Positions 17,104 through 26,680 of a stretch of DNA of 64,000 nt are shown in pieces. Source of the DNA: Streptomyces sp. NBC_01231. GTDB lineage: Bacteria; Actinomycetota; Actinomycetes; Streptomycetales; Streptomycetaceae. Position numbers and translations under genes: made by a program. The DNA lies in NCBI GenBank assembly GCA_035999765.1, contig CP108521.1, forward strand, positions 4,526,001-4,590,000. The letters are read 5' to 3'. Position 1 is the stretch's first letter. Each line of letters opens with the position of its first letter. The notes beneath the pieces are model-generated. The model saw only the letters and a list, made by a program, of their open reading frames with translations, was not told the origin of the DNA and searched no databases.

Positions 17104-17859
17104 TCAGTGGGCCACGGCGCGCGCCATGGGTCCGCGGCGCGGTTGCATCGGAACGCCGTGCGCGGGCTCCGGTGCGGGCCTGGCTCCGGGGGCGACCTGA
17201 CGGCCGGCCGGTGCCGGGCTGCGGCGCGGCTGGACCGCCACGCCGTTCTGGACGTCCATCACCGCGTGCGCGACGAGACCGCCCATGGGGTCATGCCTGA
17301 TCAGATCCCTGAGCCGGGAGCGGGAGGACCGCCCCTCGTTCCCTGGGTACAGATGCTTGCCGAGCCCTACCGCGTGCGCCAGTGCGGCGAGCGCCGCGGT
17401 CCGCGGGTCCGGCGGAACGCCGGTGCGTATCGCGGAGTCCAGTCGGGCTCTGATCTCCCGGCTGATCTCGGTTTCCGTCGCCTGATAGCGAGTCGTCGGC
17501 AACACCCCGCACATCTGGCCCGCCACGGCATGCACCATGCCGCACCGCTCCAGATACGAGAGGTAGGTCTGGCGCAGCCCGAGACGCGGCCCGCCAATCC
17601 AGTGGACGGCCCGTACGGGAGCGCCACGCCTTCGCAGCAACTCCAACGCGCAGTCCAGTGTTGGATCTCCTGTCGGCCGTGGCGACACCACGGCGATACG
17701 ATCCCCGTCTGGGGCTATCCGTCCGGCCAGCGCCAGCTCTACTAGCTGTGCTCCGGCCAGACCAAGGTCGAGCGACTGCGGCTGTGCGGTGGTACCCGTG
17801 GTCGGGTCCAACGCCAGCAACAGAAGCTCCTCCGGAATCGTTCTGCGGCTCCTGCCCAT
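17104..17859 (-). CDS. GPP34 (GOLPH3/Vps74-like) family protein
   Basis: 251-residue protein with the helical GPP34 fold: RTIPEELLLLALDPTTG at the N-terminus, then LAGAQLVELALAGRIA and later DPRTAALAALAHAVGLGKHLYP. In eukaryotes the family binds PI4P. In actinobacteria it is an abundant cytosolic family of unknown role. The last 45 residues are Pro/Arg/Ala-rich and probably disordered. ATG start with GGGAGG upstream. Transcribed away from the carboxypeptidase gene across a 236-bp promoter region. Confidence 0.88.
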   Translation of the reverse strand: MGRSRRTIPEELLLLALDPTTGTTAQPQSLDLGLAGAQLVELALAGRIAPDGDRIAVVSPRPTGDPTLDCALELLRRRGAPVRAVHWIGGPRLGLRQTYLSYLERCGMVHAVAGQMCGVLPTTRYQATETEISREIRARLDSAIRTGVPPDPRTAALAALAHAVGLGKHLYPGNEGRSSRSRLRDLIRHDPMGGLVAHAVMDVQNGVAVQPRRSPAPAGRQVAPGARPAPEPAHGVPMQPRRGPMARAVAH

Positions 17860-18095
17860 CCATGCCTCCCCGCGTGGATGAATGACAGGGTGACCCCTCT
17901 CACATTGGTCTGTCGAGGGTGCGTTACCTGTTTGTGAGGGAACCAGTAGGTATGTCGTTCTCGTCTACCGCTTCGGTCAAGCCCGCACACAGGACACTGG
18001 TACATGGTTCGGACAGCGCGTGAAGCGGTGTCCCGGGCGGCTGTTCACGATTCGGTAGCCACGCGGACGGCGTGTGGCGCATGGAGGAGGCATCG

Positions 18096-20981
18096 GTGGC
18101 GGGCGAGTCCCCCGACAGGTCGAAGCAGCACGAGTCGTCGGTAGAACCGACGTCGGGGAGTTCGGGTCCGGTTCCCGAAGCCAGGAACGAGAAGAGTGCG
18201 CCCCGCGACCCGCGGGTGTCCATGGCCCGCGAATCGGCCTCGAAGGCGCGCGGCGGCGTGGACACAGCGACGCGGGTGCTGTCCGTGAGGGAGCTCGCGG
18301 AGGCCACTGAGGGGGCCGAGGAGGCCACGGAGGCCGCACAGGAGCCCTCTGAGGCGCCCGAGGCAGCCTCGGGCGCCGGTGCCGCCGGAGAGGCCGGGAG
18401 CGGGGACGCGACGGACTCCGGTTCCGTGGGCGAGGACTCGGACACGCCTGACGGGTCCGACGCCTCCGACCCCGCCGACGAGGACGCGACCGACGCCGAC
18501 CCCGAGGGCCAGGACGACTCGGACACGCCTGACGGATCCGACGCCTCCGACCCCGCCGACGAGGACGCGACCGACGCCGACCCCGAGGCCGCGGACATCT
18601 CGGACACGCCTGACGGGCCCGACGACGCCGTCACCGACGTCGACGAGGACGCGACGGACGCCGGCTCTGAGGCCTCGGACGCCTCCGACGCCCCGGACGG
18701 CGACGACGAGGCCGCCGGGACGGGAGACGCCCGCCTACGGGACGTGGTGGCCGCTTGGGTGTCCTCGGCGGACGAGGAGCCCGCGGCGGACACCAAGGAC
18801 GCGAAGGCGGACGATGCGGACGAGGCGGAAGGCGAGGGTGCCGGCGACGCGACCGACGCTTCGGACGGGGACAGCGCCGACGAGGACAGCGCCACGGATA
18901 CGGCCCAGCCCGAGGCCGAGACGGACCAGGCGGACCAGGCGGACGGCCCCGGTGCGGACAAGGGCCCCGAGGACGCCGTAGAGCCGCTCGGAGGCGACCC
19001 CGAGAGCGAAGCCGACACCGAGGCCGAACCCGAGGCCGAGTCGGACACCGAGGGCGAGTCGGGCGGCGAGGCCGAAGAAGCCGACGCCACCGATGACGCC
19101 ACCGACGCGGCAGACGCAGACGCAGACGCAGATGCAAACCCCGCAACGGACCTGGCCCCGGAACCGGACGAGTCTCCGGCTGCCGAAAAGGACACCGACG
19201 GTGAGGGCGACTCGAAGGCCGACGCCGAGACCGACACGGGCACCGACACCGCCAAGGCGACCGACGAAGCCGACGCGGCCGACAAAGCCCCCGCTTCCGA
19301 GAAGCCCCCCGTCGATCAGCCCACCGCCGTCTTCAAGGCCCCACGCCCCTCCGCGCCCGCCGTCGATCAGCCGACGACCATGTTGAAGCTCGGCGACGCG
19401 GCCAGGGCCAAGGACCCCAAGGCGCCCAAGGACCAAGCCCCCGAGGACCGAACCCCCAAGGGCCAGGACCCCGACGCCAAGGCCTCCGACGCCAAGGACC
19501 CCCAGACCAAGGACCCCGAGACCGACGCAGAGCGGACCAGCACCTTCGTCGCGCTCAAGCCGTTGGACGACCCCTCGGCGCGGAAGCCGAAGGCCGCCGA
19601 CGCCACCACCGCGCTGCCGCGGGTGACGAAGCCGCCCGCCGACCCCACCGCGCCCGCGCCGCAGCTCGGGCCGGAGCGGACGACCCAGCAGCCGTTGCCG
19701 CCGAAGCCGCCGCTGGACCTGCTGGCGGAGCTGACGAACACGCCGCCGCCCCCGGACACCCCGGTCCGCACGGCCCTCCGCCGGGTCAAGATCTGGACCC
19801 CGCTGGCCCTGCTGCTCATCGTCGTCCTCGCGGTCGCACAGGCCGTACGCCCGCTGCCCGCCCCCGAGCTCCAGCTCACCGCGTCGGACAGCTACACCTT
19901 CAAGGGCGACAAGGCCGACATGCCCTGGCCGACCGACGGCCAGGCCGCCCTGGACGTGCAGGGCATCGGCAGCTTCGGCTCGTCCGGCGAGCAGAAGCCC
20001 GTGCCGATCGCCAGTGTCGCGAAGGTCATGACCGCGTACGTCATCCTGCGCGACCACCCGCTGAAGAGCGGCGCCGACGGCCCGAAGATCGAGATCGACC
20101 AGACCGCCCAGGACCAGTCGGACGCCGGCCAGGAGTCGACCGTCGACGTGACCAAGGGCGACTCCCTCTCCCAGCGCGAGGCGTTGGAGAGCATTCTGAT
20201 CGCGTCCGCGAACAACATCGCGCGACTGCTCGCCCGTTGGGACGCCGGGTCGGAGAAGTCGTTCGTCAGCAAGATGAACGACGCCGCCAAGGACCTCGGC
20301 ATGACCAACACGACGTACACCGACCCCTCGGGCCTGAACAACACCACCGTGTCCACGGCGGTGGACCAGGTGAAGCTGGCCAAGAAGGCGATGGACGAGC
20401 CCGCGTTCCGGGAGGTCGCCACGATGATGTCGTACGTCGACTACAAGGGCACCAAGCACGACAACTGGAACCGCCTGGTCGGCTACAACGACGTCGTCGG
20501 CATCAAGACCGGCACCACCACCTCCGCCCTCGGCAACCTCGTCTTCGCGGCGAAGAAAGAGGTGAACGGTGAGATCCGACGGGTCGTCGGCGCCGTGGTG
20601 CGCCAGCCCGCGGGCGGTTCGGACAACACCATCCTCGCGGGTGCGCTGGATGCCGGTGACAAGCTCATCCGAGCCGCGCAGGGAGCGCTCGACTCCGCCA
20701 CGATCCTGAAGAAGGGCGAGGTCGTCGGGTACGTGGACGACGGTCTCGGCGGCCGTACCCCGGTCGTCACCACGAAGGACGTCACGGCCGTCGGCTGGGC
20801 GGGTCTCACGGTCAAGCTGACGTTCGCCGCCGACGACCTGCCGCACACGGCGAAGGTCGGCACCAAGGTGGGCACGCTCACCGTCGGTGACGGCTCCGGC
20901 AACGCGGTCAAGGTTCCGGTCGCGCTCCAGAAGGAGCTCGTGGAGCCGGGCTTCACGGACAAGTTGACGCGTCTCGGCTGA
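18096..20981 (+). CDS. D-alanyl-D-alanine carboxypeptidase with long acidic repeat N-terminus
   Basis: 961-residue membrane-bound penicillin-binding protein of the S11 (DacA/PBP5) class that trims peptidoglycan pentapeptides. GTG 18096 chosen because GGAGGAGG ends 5 bp before it; an upstream frame would add 8 residues. Residues about 60-400 are almost only Asp, Glu, Ala, Ser, Thr and Gly, with three 27-residue repeats. They are followed by Lys/Pro-rich sequence with two VDQPT repeats. One transmembrane helix lies at about 565-585 (WTPLALLLIVVLAVAQAV), so the acidic part is cytoplasmic. The catalytic domain outside has Ser640-x-x-Lys643 (SVAK), S704AN and K804TG. Confidence 0.93.
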   Translation: MAGESPDRSKQHESSVEPTSGSSGPVPEARNEKSAPRDPRVSMARESASKARGGVDTATRVLSVRELAEATEGAEEATEAAQEPSEAPEAASGAGAAGEAGSGDATDSGSVGEDSDTPDGSDASDPADEDATDADPEGQDDSDTPDGSDASDPADEDATDADPEAADISDTPDGPDDAVTDVDEDATDAGSEASDASDAPDGDDEAAGTGDARLRDVVAAWVSSADEEPAADTKDAKADDADEAEGEGAGDATDASDGDSADEDSATDTAQPEAETDQADQADGPGADKGPEDAVEPLGGDPESEADTEAEPEAESDTEGESGGEAEEADATDDATDAADADADADANPATDLAPEPDESPAAEKDTDGEGDSKADAETDTGTDTAKATDEADAADKAPASEKPPVDQPTAVFKAPRPSAPAVDQPTTMLKLGDAARAKDPKAPKDQAPEDRTPKGQDPDAKASDAKDPQTKDPETDAERTSTFVALKPLDDPSARKPKAADATTALPRVTKPPADPTAPAPQLGPERTTQQPLPPKPPLDLLAELTNTPPPPDTPVRTALRRVKIWTPLALLLIVVLAVAQAVRPLPAPELQLTASDSYTFKGDKADMPWPTDGQAALDVQGIGSFGSSGEQKPVPIASVAKVMTAYVILRDHPLKSGADGPKIEIDQTAQDQSDAGQESTVDVTKGDSLSQREALESILIASANNIARLLARWDAGSEKSFVSKMNDAAKDLGMTNTTYTDPSGLNNTTVSTAVDQVKLAKKAMDEPAFREVATMMSYVDYKGTKHDNWNRLVGYNDVVGIKTGTTTSALGNLVFAAKKEVNGEIRRVVGAVVRQPAGGSDNTILAGALDAGDKLIRAAQGALDSATILKKGEVVGYVDDGLGGRTPVVTTKDVTAVGWAGLTVKLTFAADDLPHTAKVGTKVGTLTVGDGSGNAVKVPVALQKELVEPGFTDKLTRLG
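18432..18674 (+). repeat. 81-bp tandem repeat, three copies, inside carboxypeptidase gene
   Basis: Three units of 81 bp (27 codons) at 18432, 18513 and 18594. Each contains TCGGACACGCCTGACGG at the same offset (18438, 18519, 18600). Copies 1 and 2 are nearly identical and copy 3 is diverged. The repeat encodes the SDTPDGSD...DEDATDA pattern and keeps the reading frame. Confidence 0.9.
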
Positions 20982-21004
20982 TCGGGACGGAGAAGTGCCG
21001 CCTT

Positions 21005-21052
21005 CGCACGCCGCCGGCCGGAACCCGTCCCGGTTCCGGTCGGCGGCGTGCG
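21005..21052 (+). terminator. Strong terminator after carboxypeptidase gene
   Basis: A stem of about 20 bp with one mismatch: CGCACGCCGCCGG... pairs with ...CGGCGGCGTGCG around loop CCGTCCC. It starts 23 bp after the stop codon and before the promoter of the next gene. Confidence 0.8.
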
Positions 21053-21136
21053 TGCTAGCGTCACGAAACGGGGCAGGCGCCGCTGACGGGACGCGGCCGA
21101 GAACAGAAGACAGGACACCACGGGGAGTGCCTTCAG

Positions 21137-23107
21137 GTGGCCACAGCGGAGCCGACACGCGCCGACGAAACCGACCCGGGCCCGGGACCAGGCCCGCGAA
21201 TACGGCTGCCCGCGCACCCGGGCGAGGACCACGGTCAACCCGACACGGGCACGGGAGCCGACACCGACACCGGTGCTGACACCAGCACCGGCGCTGAGGC
21301 CGTAGCTGACACCGGCACCGACCCGGGCGACGACGACAGCACCCACGACCCCGCCGAGAACAGCCGGCCGACCTCCCGGTTCGGCGCGGTCTTCGCCGCC
21401 GTTCGCGCGTGGGGACGACGTCACCCGGTCCTGTTCATCACCGCCTTCGCCGGCGCCCTGCACATCGCCTGGTTCTTCACCTTCGCGAACAGCGGCGGCG
21501 ACCTCGCCGCGCAGGACGCGTGGGCCGAGTTCGTCGGCCGGCACCCGGACTCGGCCTACAACCTGGCCTGGTACGGCGGTATGCACCCGGTGTCGTACAG
21601 CGTGGTGTCGCCGTATCTGATGTCGGTCCTCGGCGTCCGTACGACGATGATGATCGCGGGGACGCTCTCGGCGGGTCTGCTGATGCTGGTTCTTCTGCGC
21701 TGCCGCCCGGTGCGGAAGCCGCTGTGGCCGGCGCTGGCCGGGGTCTTCGCGCTCCTGTGCAACGCGATCTCCGGGCGGGTGACGTTCGGGCTGGGCACCA
21801 TGTTCTCGCTGGCCGCGGTCGCCGTCGTGTTCTGCTGGCCGCACCGCTGGCGCTACAAACGGTGGGCGAAGGCCCTGTGCGCGGCGCCGCTGGCCGCACT
21901 TGCCACGATGGCGTCGCCGGTCGCGGGTCTGTTCGTGGGGCTGGTGGCGGTCGCGCTGTTCCTGCAGAAGCGGCGGCCGGGCGCGTGGGCGCTGGGTCTC
22001 GCGCCGGCCGCGGTCGTGGCGGTGTCGGCGTGGCTGTTCCCGTTCTCCGGCACCCAGCCGATGTCGATCTTCTCGACGATCCTGCCGCTGGGGTGCGCGG
22101 TGGCCGTGTTCGTCGTGGTCCCGCGTGAGTGGGCGACCGTACGGATCACGTCGGCCGTGTACGGGCTGGGGGTGCTGCTGGTGTGGCTGGTCAGCTCCCA
22201 GATCGGCTCCAACATCACGCGGCTGCCGATGCTGTTCGCGGGGGTCGTGCTGTTGGCGGCCCTGCCGTTCACGGTGCCGCGCTCGCGCAAGTGGTACACG
22301 CTCGTGCTGGCCCTCGTCGCCTTCACGGGGTGGATCGGCTTCAAGACGGTCGACGACATCATCCACACCACCCCGGCGGCGTCCTGGGCGCGTGAACTCG
22401 CGCCGCTGGTCAACGAGCTCCAGGAGGTCGGCGCGGAGAAGGGCCGGGTGGAGGTCGTGCCCGCCCGCTCCCACCGGGAGGCCTCCGCGCTCGCGCCCTA
22501 CGTGAACCTGGCCCGCGGCTGGAACCGGCAGGCCGACATGGAACGCAACCCGCTCTTCTACGACGACACCCTCAACTCGGCGAACTACCACGAGTGGTTG
22601 CAGCGCTGGGCCGTGCACTTCGTCGTGCTGCCCAAGGACGAGCCGGACGGTGACGGAGGTCAGCGGGAGCGGCAGCTGGTGCAGCGCGGGATGCCGTATC
22701 TGCGGCAGATCTGGGGCGACGCCAACTGGCAGCTGTTCATGGTGACCGACCCGGCGCCGCTCGCCGAGCCGAACTCGATCGTGGACCGGGCCGCGCAGGG
22801 CGAGCTGACCATGGAGGTGAAGAAGGCGGGACGCATCCTCATCCGCATCCCGTACTCGCCGTGGCTGAGCATCGTCGACGCCGAGGGCAACAAGCTGAAG
22901 CCGCCGCAGGAGACGGACGTGTCGAAGGAGCGGGGCGAGGACGAGGCGAAGTCGTACGACAACGTCAACGGGTGCCTGATGGAGACCGCGGAGGACGCCG
23001 AGGGCGACAAGTGGACGATGCTGATCGCTCCGCGAGCGGGGACGTATCGGCTGGCGGCGCCCTACACGGTGCCGCGGGGTACTCCGTGCCCCGACGAGCT
23101 GAAGTGA
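21137..23107 (+). CDS. Polytopic membrane protein with extracytoplasmic C-terminal domain
   Basis: 656 residues from GTG (GGGGAG about 10 bp upstream). An N-terminal disordered stretch rich in Thr/Asp/Gly/Pro (about 1-80) contains repeated TDTGADT units. About nine to eleven hydrophobic helices follow (first HPVLFITAFAGALHIAWFF near 95-115), with the segment YNLAWYGGMHPVSYS after the first. The last 250 residues are soluble and lie after helix LVLALVAFTGWIGF, so they probably face outside. The layout resembles GT-C type membrane glycosyltransferases or YfhO-like proteins, but no catalytic motif is certain. The gene before it makes a cell-wall enzyme, so a role in the envelope is plausible. 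Confidence 0.7.
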   Translation: MATAEPTRADETDPGPGPGPRIRLPAHPGEDHGQPDTGTGADTDTGADTSTGAEAVADTGTDPGDDDSTHDPAENSRPTSRFGAVFAAVRAWGRRHPVLFITAFAGALHIAWFFTFANSGGDLAAQDAWAEFVGRHPDSAYNLAWYGGMHPVSYSVVSPYLMSVLGVRTTMMIAGTLSAGLLMLVLLRCRPVRKPLWPALAGVFALLCNAISGRVTFGLGTMFSLAAVAVVFCWPHRWRYKRWAKALCAAPLAALATMASPVAGLFVGLVAVALFLQKRRPGAWALGLAPAAVVAVSAWLFPFSGTQPMSIFSTILPLGCAVAVFVVVPREWATVRITSAVYGLGVLLVWLVSSQIGSNITRLPMLFAGVVLLAALPFTVPRSRKWYTLVLALVAFTGWIGFKTVDDIIHTTPAASWARELAPLVNELQEVGAEKGRVEVVPARSHREASALAPYVNLARGWNRQADMERNPLFYDDTLNSANYHEWLQRWAVHFVVLPKDEPDGDGGQRERQLVQRGMPYLRQIWGDANWQLFMVTDPAPLAEPNSIVDRAAQGELTMEVKKAGRILIRIPYSPWLSIVDAEGNKLKPPQETDVSKERGEDEAKSYDNVNGCLMETAEDAEGDKWTMLIAPRAGTYRLAAPYTVPRGTPCPDELK

Positions 23108-23127
23108 CCGACTCGGTCGGACCGGCC

Positions 23128-23151
23128 GCCGACGTCCGCCCGGACGTCGGC
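23128..23151. terminator. Bidirectional terminator hairpin
   Basis: GCCGACGTCC-GCCC-GGACGTCGGC, a perfect 10-bp stem between the convergent membrane-protein gene and the 279-residue protein gene. Confidence 0.8.
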
Positions 23152-23165
23152 GCCATCCGCTGAGC

Positions 23166-24005
23166 TCAGCGCAGCCGGTCCACGTACTTGTCCGTCCCCG
23201 GGATCGTCGGGACGAACGGCGCCAGCAGCTCCACCCTGCCGAGCCCCGACTCCCCCACCGCCTCCTCGAGGCCGCCGAAGTACCCCTCCCAGCACTCCCG
23301 CGGATCCGTCTCCAGGAACCACAGCAGGGTCAGCCGGGTGTCGACGCCCTCGACCTGCTTGACGTACGTCATGCGGTCACCGGGGAGCGGGGTGGGCCGG
23401 AAGACGGTCACCATCGCCGTCGGTGAGCCCGTCACCCGCTTCGGGAGGTGGCGGGAGACCAGCCATTCCAGCAACAGCGCCCGCTGGTCGGCGGATTCGG
23501 TGTCGACGACCTGGAGGACCAGGCCGGCGTAGGGGTGGTCGAGGGCGTGGAAGTCGCGGGGGCCCGCCGCGCCGTCCCGGTACACGGTCGCCTCGTGGTC
23601 CTGGAAGGCCGTGAAGACGTGGGTGCGGTCCCGGTAGACGCGGCCGTCGCGGTTGAGGCGCTTGTTGATGGCGACCGTCCAGCGCATGTGGTCGTCGTAG
23701 CGGCTGTCGGTGATCCAGTACGTGGAGAGGTAGCAGCCCGCGGTGACCGGTTCGGCGATGGCCGACTTCTCGGGGCGGCGCAGGAGTTGGAGGTCCCGGG
23801 TGGCGACCCAGCGGCGGCCGGCGTACATCCAGGGCATGGCCATCGCGCCGGCGTAGTAGTGGTCGTCCTCGTACCAGCGGTTGTACGCGTACTCGTGGCC
23901 CGGGTGCGGCTCGACCATGGTGATCAGGGCGTGGCCGGGGCGGACTCCGTACGGCCCTACGGCGGCCAGTTCGGCGTACGTCTCGCTGCGGGTGTCCTCG
24001 GGCAT
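23166..24005 (-). CDS. Uncharacterised protein, EthD/dimeric alpha-beta-barrel-like
   Basis: 279-residue soluble protein of no certain family. It is rich in Trp/Tyr/His motifs (EYAYNRWYEDDHYYAGAM; TAGCYLSTYWITD; AINKRLNRDGRVY). The N-terminal pattern 'PGHEYAYNRWYEDDHY' recalls EthD-like ferredoxin-fold proteins that appear in actinobacterial degradation clusters, and two such halves could fit its length. ATG 24005 chosen because GAGGAG ends 5 bp before it. Divergent from an SDR gene, with a TCTGACG-N3-CGTCAGA palindrome halfway between the two starts, so both are probably controlled by the same repressor as the 50-61 kb catabolic genes. Confidence 0.7.
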   Translation of the reverse strand: MPEDTRSETYAELAAVGPYGVRPGHALITMVEPHPGHEYAYNRWYEDDHYYAGAMAMPWMYAGRRWVATRDLQLLRRPEKSAIAEPVTAGCYLSTYWITDSRYDDHMRWTVAINKRLNRDGRVYRDRTHVFTAFQDHEATVYRDGAAGPRDFHALDHPYAGLVLQVVDTESADQRALLLEWLVSRHLPKRVTGSPTAMVTVFRPTPLPGDRMTYVKQVEGVDTRLTLLWFLETDPRECWEGYFGGLEEAVGESGLGRVELLAPFVPTIPGTDKYVDRLR

Positions 24006-24054
24006 GGGCACTCCTCTTCCGCCTTCCCTTCCGTCCTCCTGCGGTCGTCCCTAC

Positions 24055-24071
24055 TCTGACGCTCCGTCAGA
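24055..24071. promoter_or_regulatory. 17-bp palindromic operator TCTGACG-CTC-CGTCAGA
   Basis: Perfect 7-3-7 inverted repeat, 49 bp from the start of the leftward gene and 50 bp from the start of the rightward SDR gene. The same motif occurs at four promoter sites in 55.4-61.2 kb. Size and symmetry suit a TetR-type repressor. Confidence 0.8.
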
Positions 24072-24121
24072 TATTTGACCAGAGTCAGGTCGGAGACAGG
24101 CCAGAGTCAGGGAGGACAGCG

Positions 24122-24907
24122 ATGTCACTGCTCACCGGAAAGACCGTCGTCGTGTCGGGAGTCGGCGCCGGGCTGGGTCACCAGGTCGCGGCTGCCGTCG
24201 TACGGGACGGCGGGAACGCGGTGCTCGGCGCGCGTACCGAGGCGAACCTCGCGAAGAGTGCGGCCGAGATCGATCCCGACGAGACGCACACGGCGTTCCG
24301 GGCGACGGACATCACCGACGAGGGACAGTGCGAGGCACTGGCCGGGTTGGCACGGGAGCGGTTCGGGCAGATCGACGGGGTGGTCCATGTGGCGGCGTGG
24401 GACAGCTACTTCGGCGGAGTGGAGGACGCCGACTTCACGACCTGGCAGTCGGTGATCGACGTGAACCTGCTGGGGTCGCTGCGGATGACCCGGGCCTGCC
24501 TGCCGGCGCTGAAGGCGGGCGGCGGGTCGGTGGTGTTCATCGGTACGCAGTCGGCGGTGGCGGCACCGTCCCAGGTGCGGCAGGCGGCGTACGCGGCGTC
24601 GAAGGGGGCTCTGACGAGCGCGATGTACTCGCTGGCGCGGGAGCTCGGGCCGTACCGGGTGCGGGTCAACACCGTGCTACCGGGCTGGATGTGGGGGCCG
24701 CCGGTGCAGGCGTACGTGCGGTTCACCGCACACACGGAGGGAGTGCCGGAGAGCGAGGTGCTGGCACGGCTGACGGAGCGGATGGCGTTGCCCGATCTCG
24801 CCTCGGACGTGGACGTGGCGGACGCGGCGGTGTTCCTGGCGTCGGATCGGGCGCGGGCCATCACCGGTCAGTCGTTGCTGGTCAACGCGGGGGAGTTGAT
24901 GCGCTGA
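24122..24907 (+). CDS. Short-chain dehydrogenase/reductase
   Basis: 261-residue classical SDR, cytosolic NAD(P)-dependent oxidoreductase. Cofactor motif GVGAGLG near residues 14-20; Ser in VVFIGTQSAVA and active site YAASK (Tyr/Lys) about residues 158-162; C-terminal ITGQSLLVNAGELMR. The NAG segment of other SDRs is replaced by VAAWD. ATG preceded by GGGAGG. Shares an operator with the divergent 279-residue protein, so the two probably act in one pathway of unknown substrate. Confidence 0.9.
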   Translation: MSLLTGKTVVVSGVGAGLGHQVAAAVVRDGGNAVLGARTEANLAKSAAEIDPDETHTAFRATDITDEGQCEALAGLARERFGQIDGVVHVAAWDSYFGGVEDADFTTWQSVIDVNLLGSLRMTRACLPALKAGGGSVVFIGTQSAVAAPSQVRQAAYAASKGALTSAMYSLARELGPYRVRVNTVLPGWMWGPPVQAYVRFTAHTEGVPESEVLARLTERMALPDLASDVDVADAAVFLASDRARAITGQSLLVNAGELMR

Positions 24908-25066
24908 CCTGATCGTTTCAGCCAACATCAAGTTCACATACTTAGACGCAGGACATCCCTCAGAACTTTTTTACGTGCTCTTGACCTTCCTCGAGCTTGC
25001 CGTGAGCATGCCCACCACCCAGAGTTCACATGCCTGACCCTGGCGGCGGACCCTGGAAGGAGGCCC

Positions 25067-26641
25067 ATGAACAGTCTCGACTGGGCCGTGCTCATCGGCT
25101 ACTTCGGCGTGATGGTCGCGATCGGAATCTGGTCGCACAAGCGAGTGGACAACGTCAGCGACTTCTTCACAGCCGGCGGCAAGATGCCGTGGTGGCTGTC
25201 CGGCATCTCCCACCACATGTCGGGCTACAGCGCGGTGATGTTCACCGGCTACGCGGGCATCGCCTACACCTACGGCGTGACGTCCTTCGTCACCTGGTCC
25301 TTCCCGATCGCGCTCGGCATCGCGATCGGCTCGAAGCTGTTCGCGCCGCGCATCAACCGGCTGCGCTCGCGACTGCATGTGGCCTCCCCGCTGGAGTACC
25401 TGAAGAACCGTTACGACCTGAAGACCCAGCAAGCCCTCGCCTGGTCGGGCATGCTGCTGAAGATCGTGGACGTGGGCGCGAAGTGGGCCGCGATCGCGAC
25501 CCTGCTGTCCGTGTTCACGGGGATCTCGCTCAACCAGGGCATCCTCATCACCGGCGCCATCACGGCCGTGTACTGCACGATCGGCGGTCTGTGGGCGGAC
25601 GCGCTGACCGAGCTCGGCCAGTTCATCATCCAGTTGCTGGCCGGCGTCTCCATGTTCATCGCGGTCGTACTGAAGCTGAACGACAAGGGCATCAGCTTCT
25701 TCGGTGTCTGGGACGAGCCGGCCCTGCAGGGCCACGGCAAGCCCCTGGTCGGCCCCTACGGCACCGTCTTCCTGCTCGCCTTCCTCTTCATCAAGCTCTT
25801 CGAGTACAACGGCGGCATGCTCAACCAGGCCCAGCGCTACATGGCCACGGCCGGCCCGCGGGAAGCCGAGCGCTCGGCACGCCTGTCCGCGGCGCTCTGG
25901 CTGGTCTGGCCGGTCGTCCTCTTCTTCCCGATGTGGATGTCCCCGCTCCTGGTCCACGCCCAGAAGCCGGACGGCTCCGACTCCTACGGCCTCATGACCG
26001 AACAGCTGCTTCCCCACGGCCTGTTGGGCCTGGTCATCGTCGGCTTCTTCTCCCACACCATGGCCATGTGCTCCTCCGACGCCAACGCCATCGCGGCCGT
26101 CTTCACCCGGGACTGCGCGCCGGTCATCTGGGCCAGGGCACGGGCGTGGAACCAGCGTTCGGGTCTGATCGCCGCCCGGGTCACCACCGTCATCTTCCTG
26201 GGCCTGTCGATGGCGGCGGCGACGCAGGTCAACTCGCCCGCCTTCAAGGACATCATCACGGTCGTCATCAAGTGGGTGGCCGGCCTGATGGGTCCGATGG
26301 CCATCCCGATGATGCTGGGCCTGCTGCGCCCGTTCCGCCGCTCCGGCCCCACCGCCGCGCTCACCAGCTGGTCCATGGGCCTGCTCGCCTTCTGGCTGGT
26401 CAACTACCCCATCAACTGGAACGTCGACGGCGGCGTCCCGCTCGAGTACCAGGTGTCCATCCCGCTGGCCGTCTCCCTGGTCCTCTACATCCTCATCGGT
26501 TTCCTGAAGCCCGAGGACACCCCGGAACGACTCGCGATCATCGAAAAGATCAACACGGACGGGGACAGCGGGGCGGCGGCCGCGATGCCGACTCCCGCGG
26601 ATCCCATGGACGACGTGGTGCGGATGCCGGCCAAGGACTGA
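25067..26641 (+). CDS. Sodium:solute symporter (SSS family)
   Basis: 524-residue integral membrane transporter, 12-13 hydrophobic helices, of the SSS/PutP-SglT family that couples Na+ to uptake of a sugar, amino acid or related solute. The N-terminus LDWAVLIGYFGVMVAIGIWS, then SDFFTAGGKMPWWLSGISHHMSGYSAVMFTGYAG, is characteristic of the galactose/inositol-like branch. The family signature region is GGLWADALTELGQFIIQ. ATG with GGAGG 3-4 bp upstream. Stands alone, so its substrate is not set by context; 24908-25066 upstream contains only AT-richer promoter-like DNA. Confidence 0.92.
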   Translation: MNSLDWAVLIGYFGVMVAIGIWSHKRVDNVSDFFTAGGKMPWWLSGISHHMSGYSAVMFTGYAGIAYTYGVTSFVTWSFPIALGIAIGSKLFAPRINRLRSRLHVASPLEYLKNRYDLKTQQALAWSGMLLKIVDVGAKWAAIATLLSVFTGISLNQGILITGAITAVYCTIGGLWADALTELGQFIIQLLAGVSMFIAVVLKLNDKGISFFGVWDEPALQGHGKPLVGPYGTVFLLAFLFIKLFEYNGGMLNQAQRYMATAGPREAERSARLSAALWLVWPVVLFFPMWMSPLLVHAQKPDGSDSYGLMTEQLLPHGLLGLVIVGFFSHTMAMCSSDANAIAAVFTRDCAPVIWARARAWNQRSGLIAARVTTVIFLGLSMAAATQVNSPAFKDIITVVIKWVAGLMGPMAIPMMLGLLRPFRRSGPTAALTSWSMGLLAFWLVNYPINWNVDGGVPLEYQVSIPLAVSLVLYILIGFLKPEDTPERLAIIEKINTDGDSGAAAAMPTPADPMDDVVRMPAKD

Positions 26642-26680
26642 CCGTCCGACGTCGGTGAGCTCCGTGAACCGATCGCGGTC

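Noticed and set aside
18432..18674. 81-bp repeats as a CRISPR array
   Set aside because: No unique spacers, the unit keeps codon phase, and it lies inside a clear gene.
18735..21158. 807-codon minus-strand frame opposite the carboxypeptidase
   Set aside because: Low-complexity Arg/Gly/Val translation of the acidic repeat read backwards; no domain.
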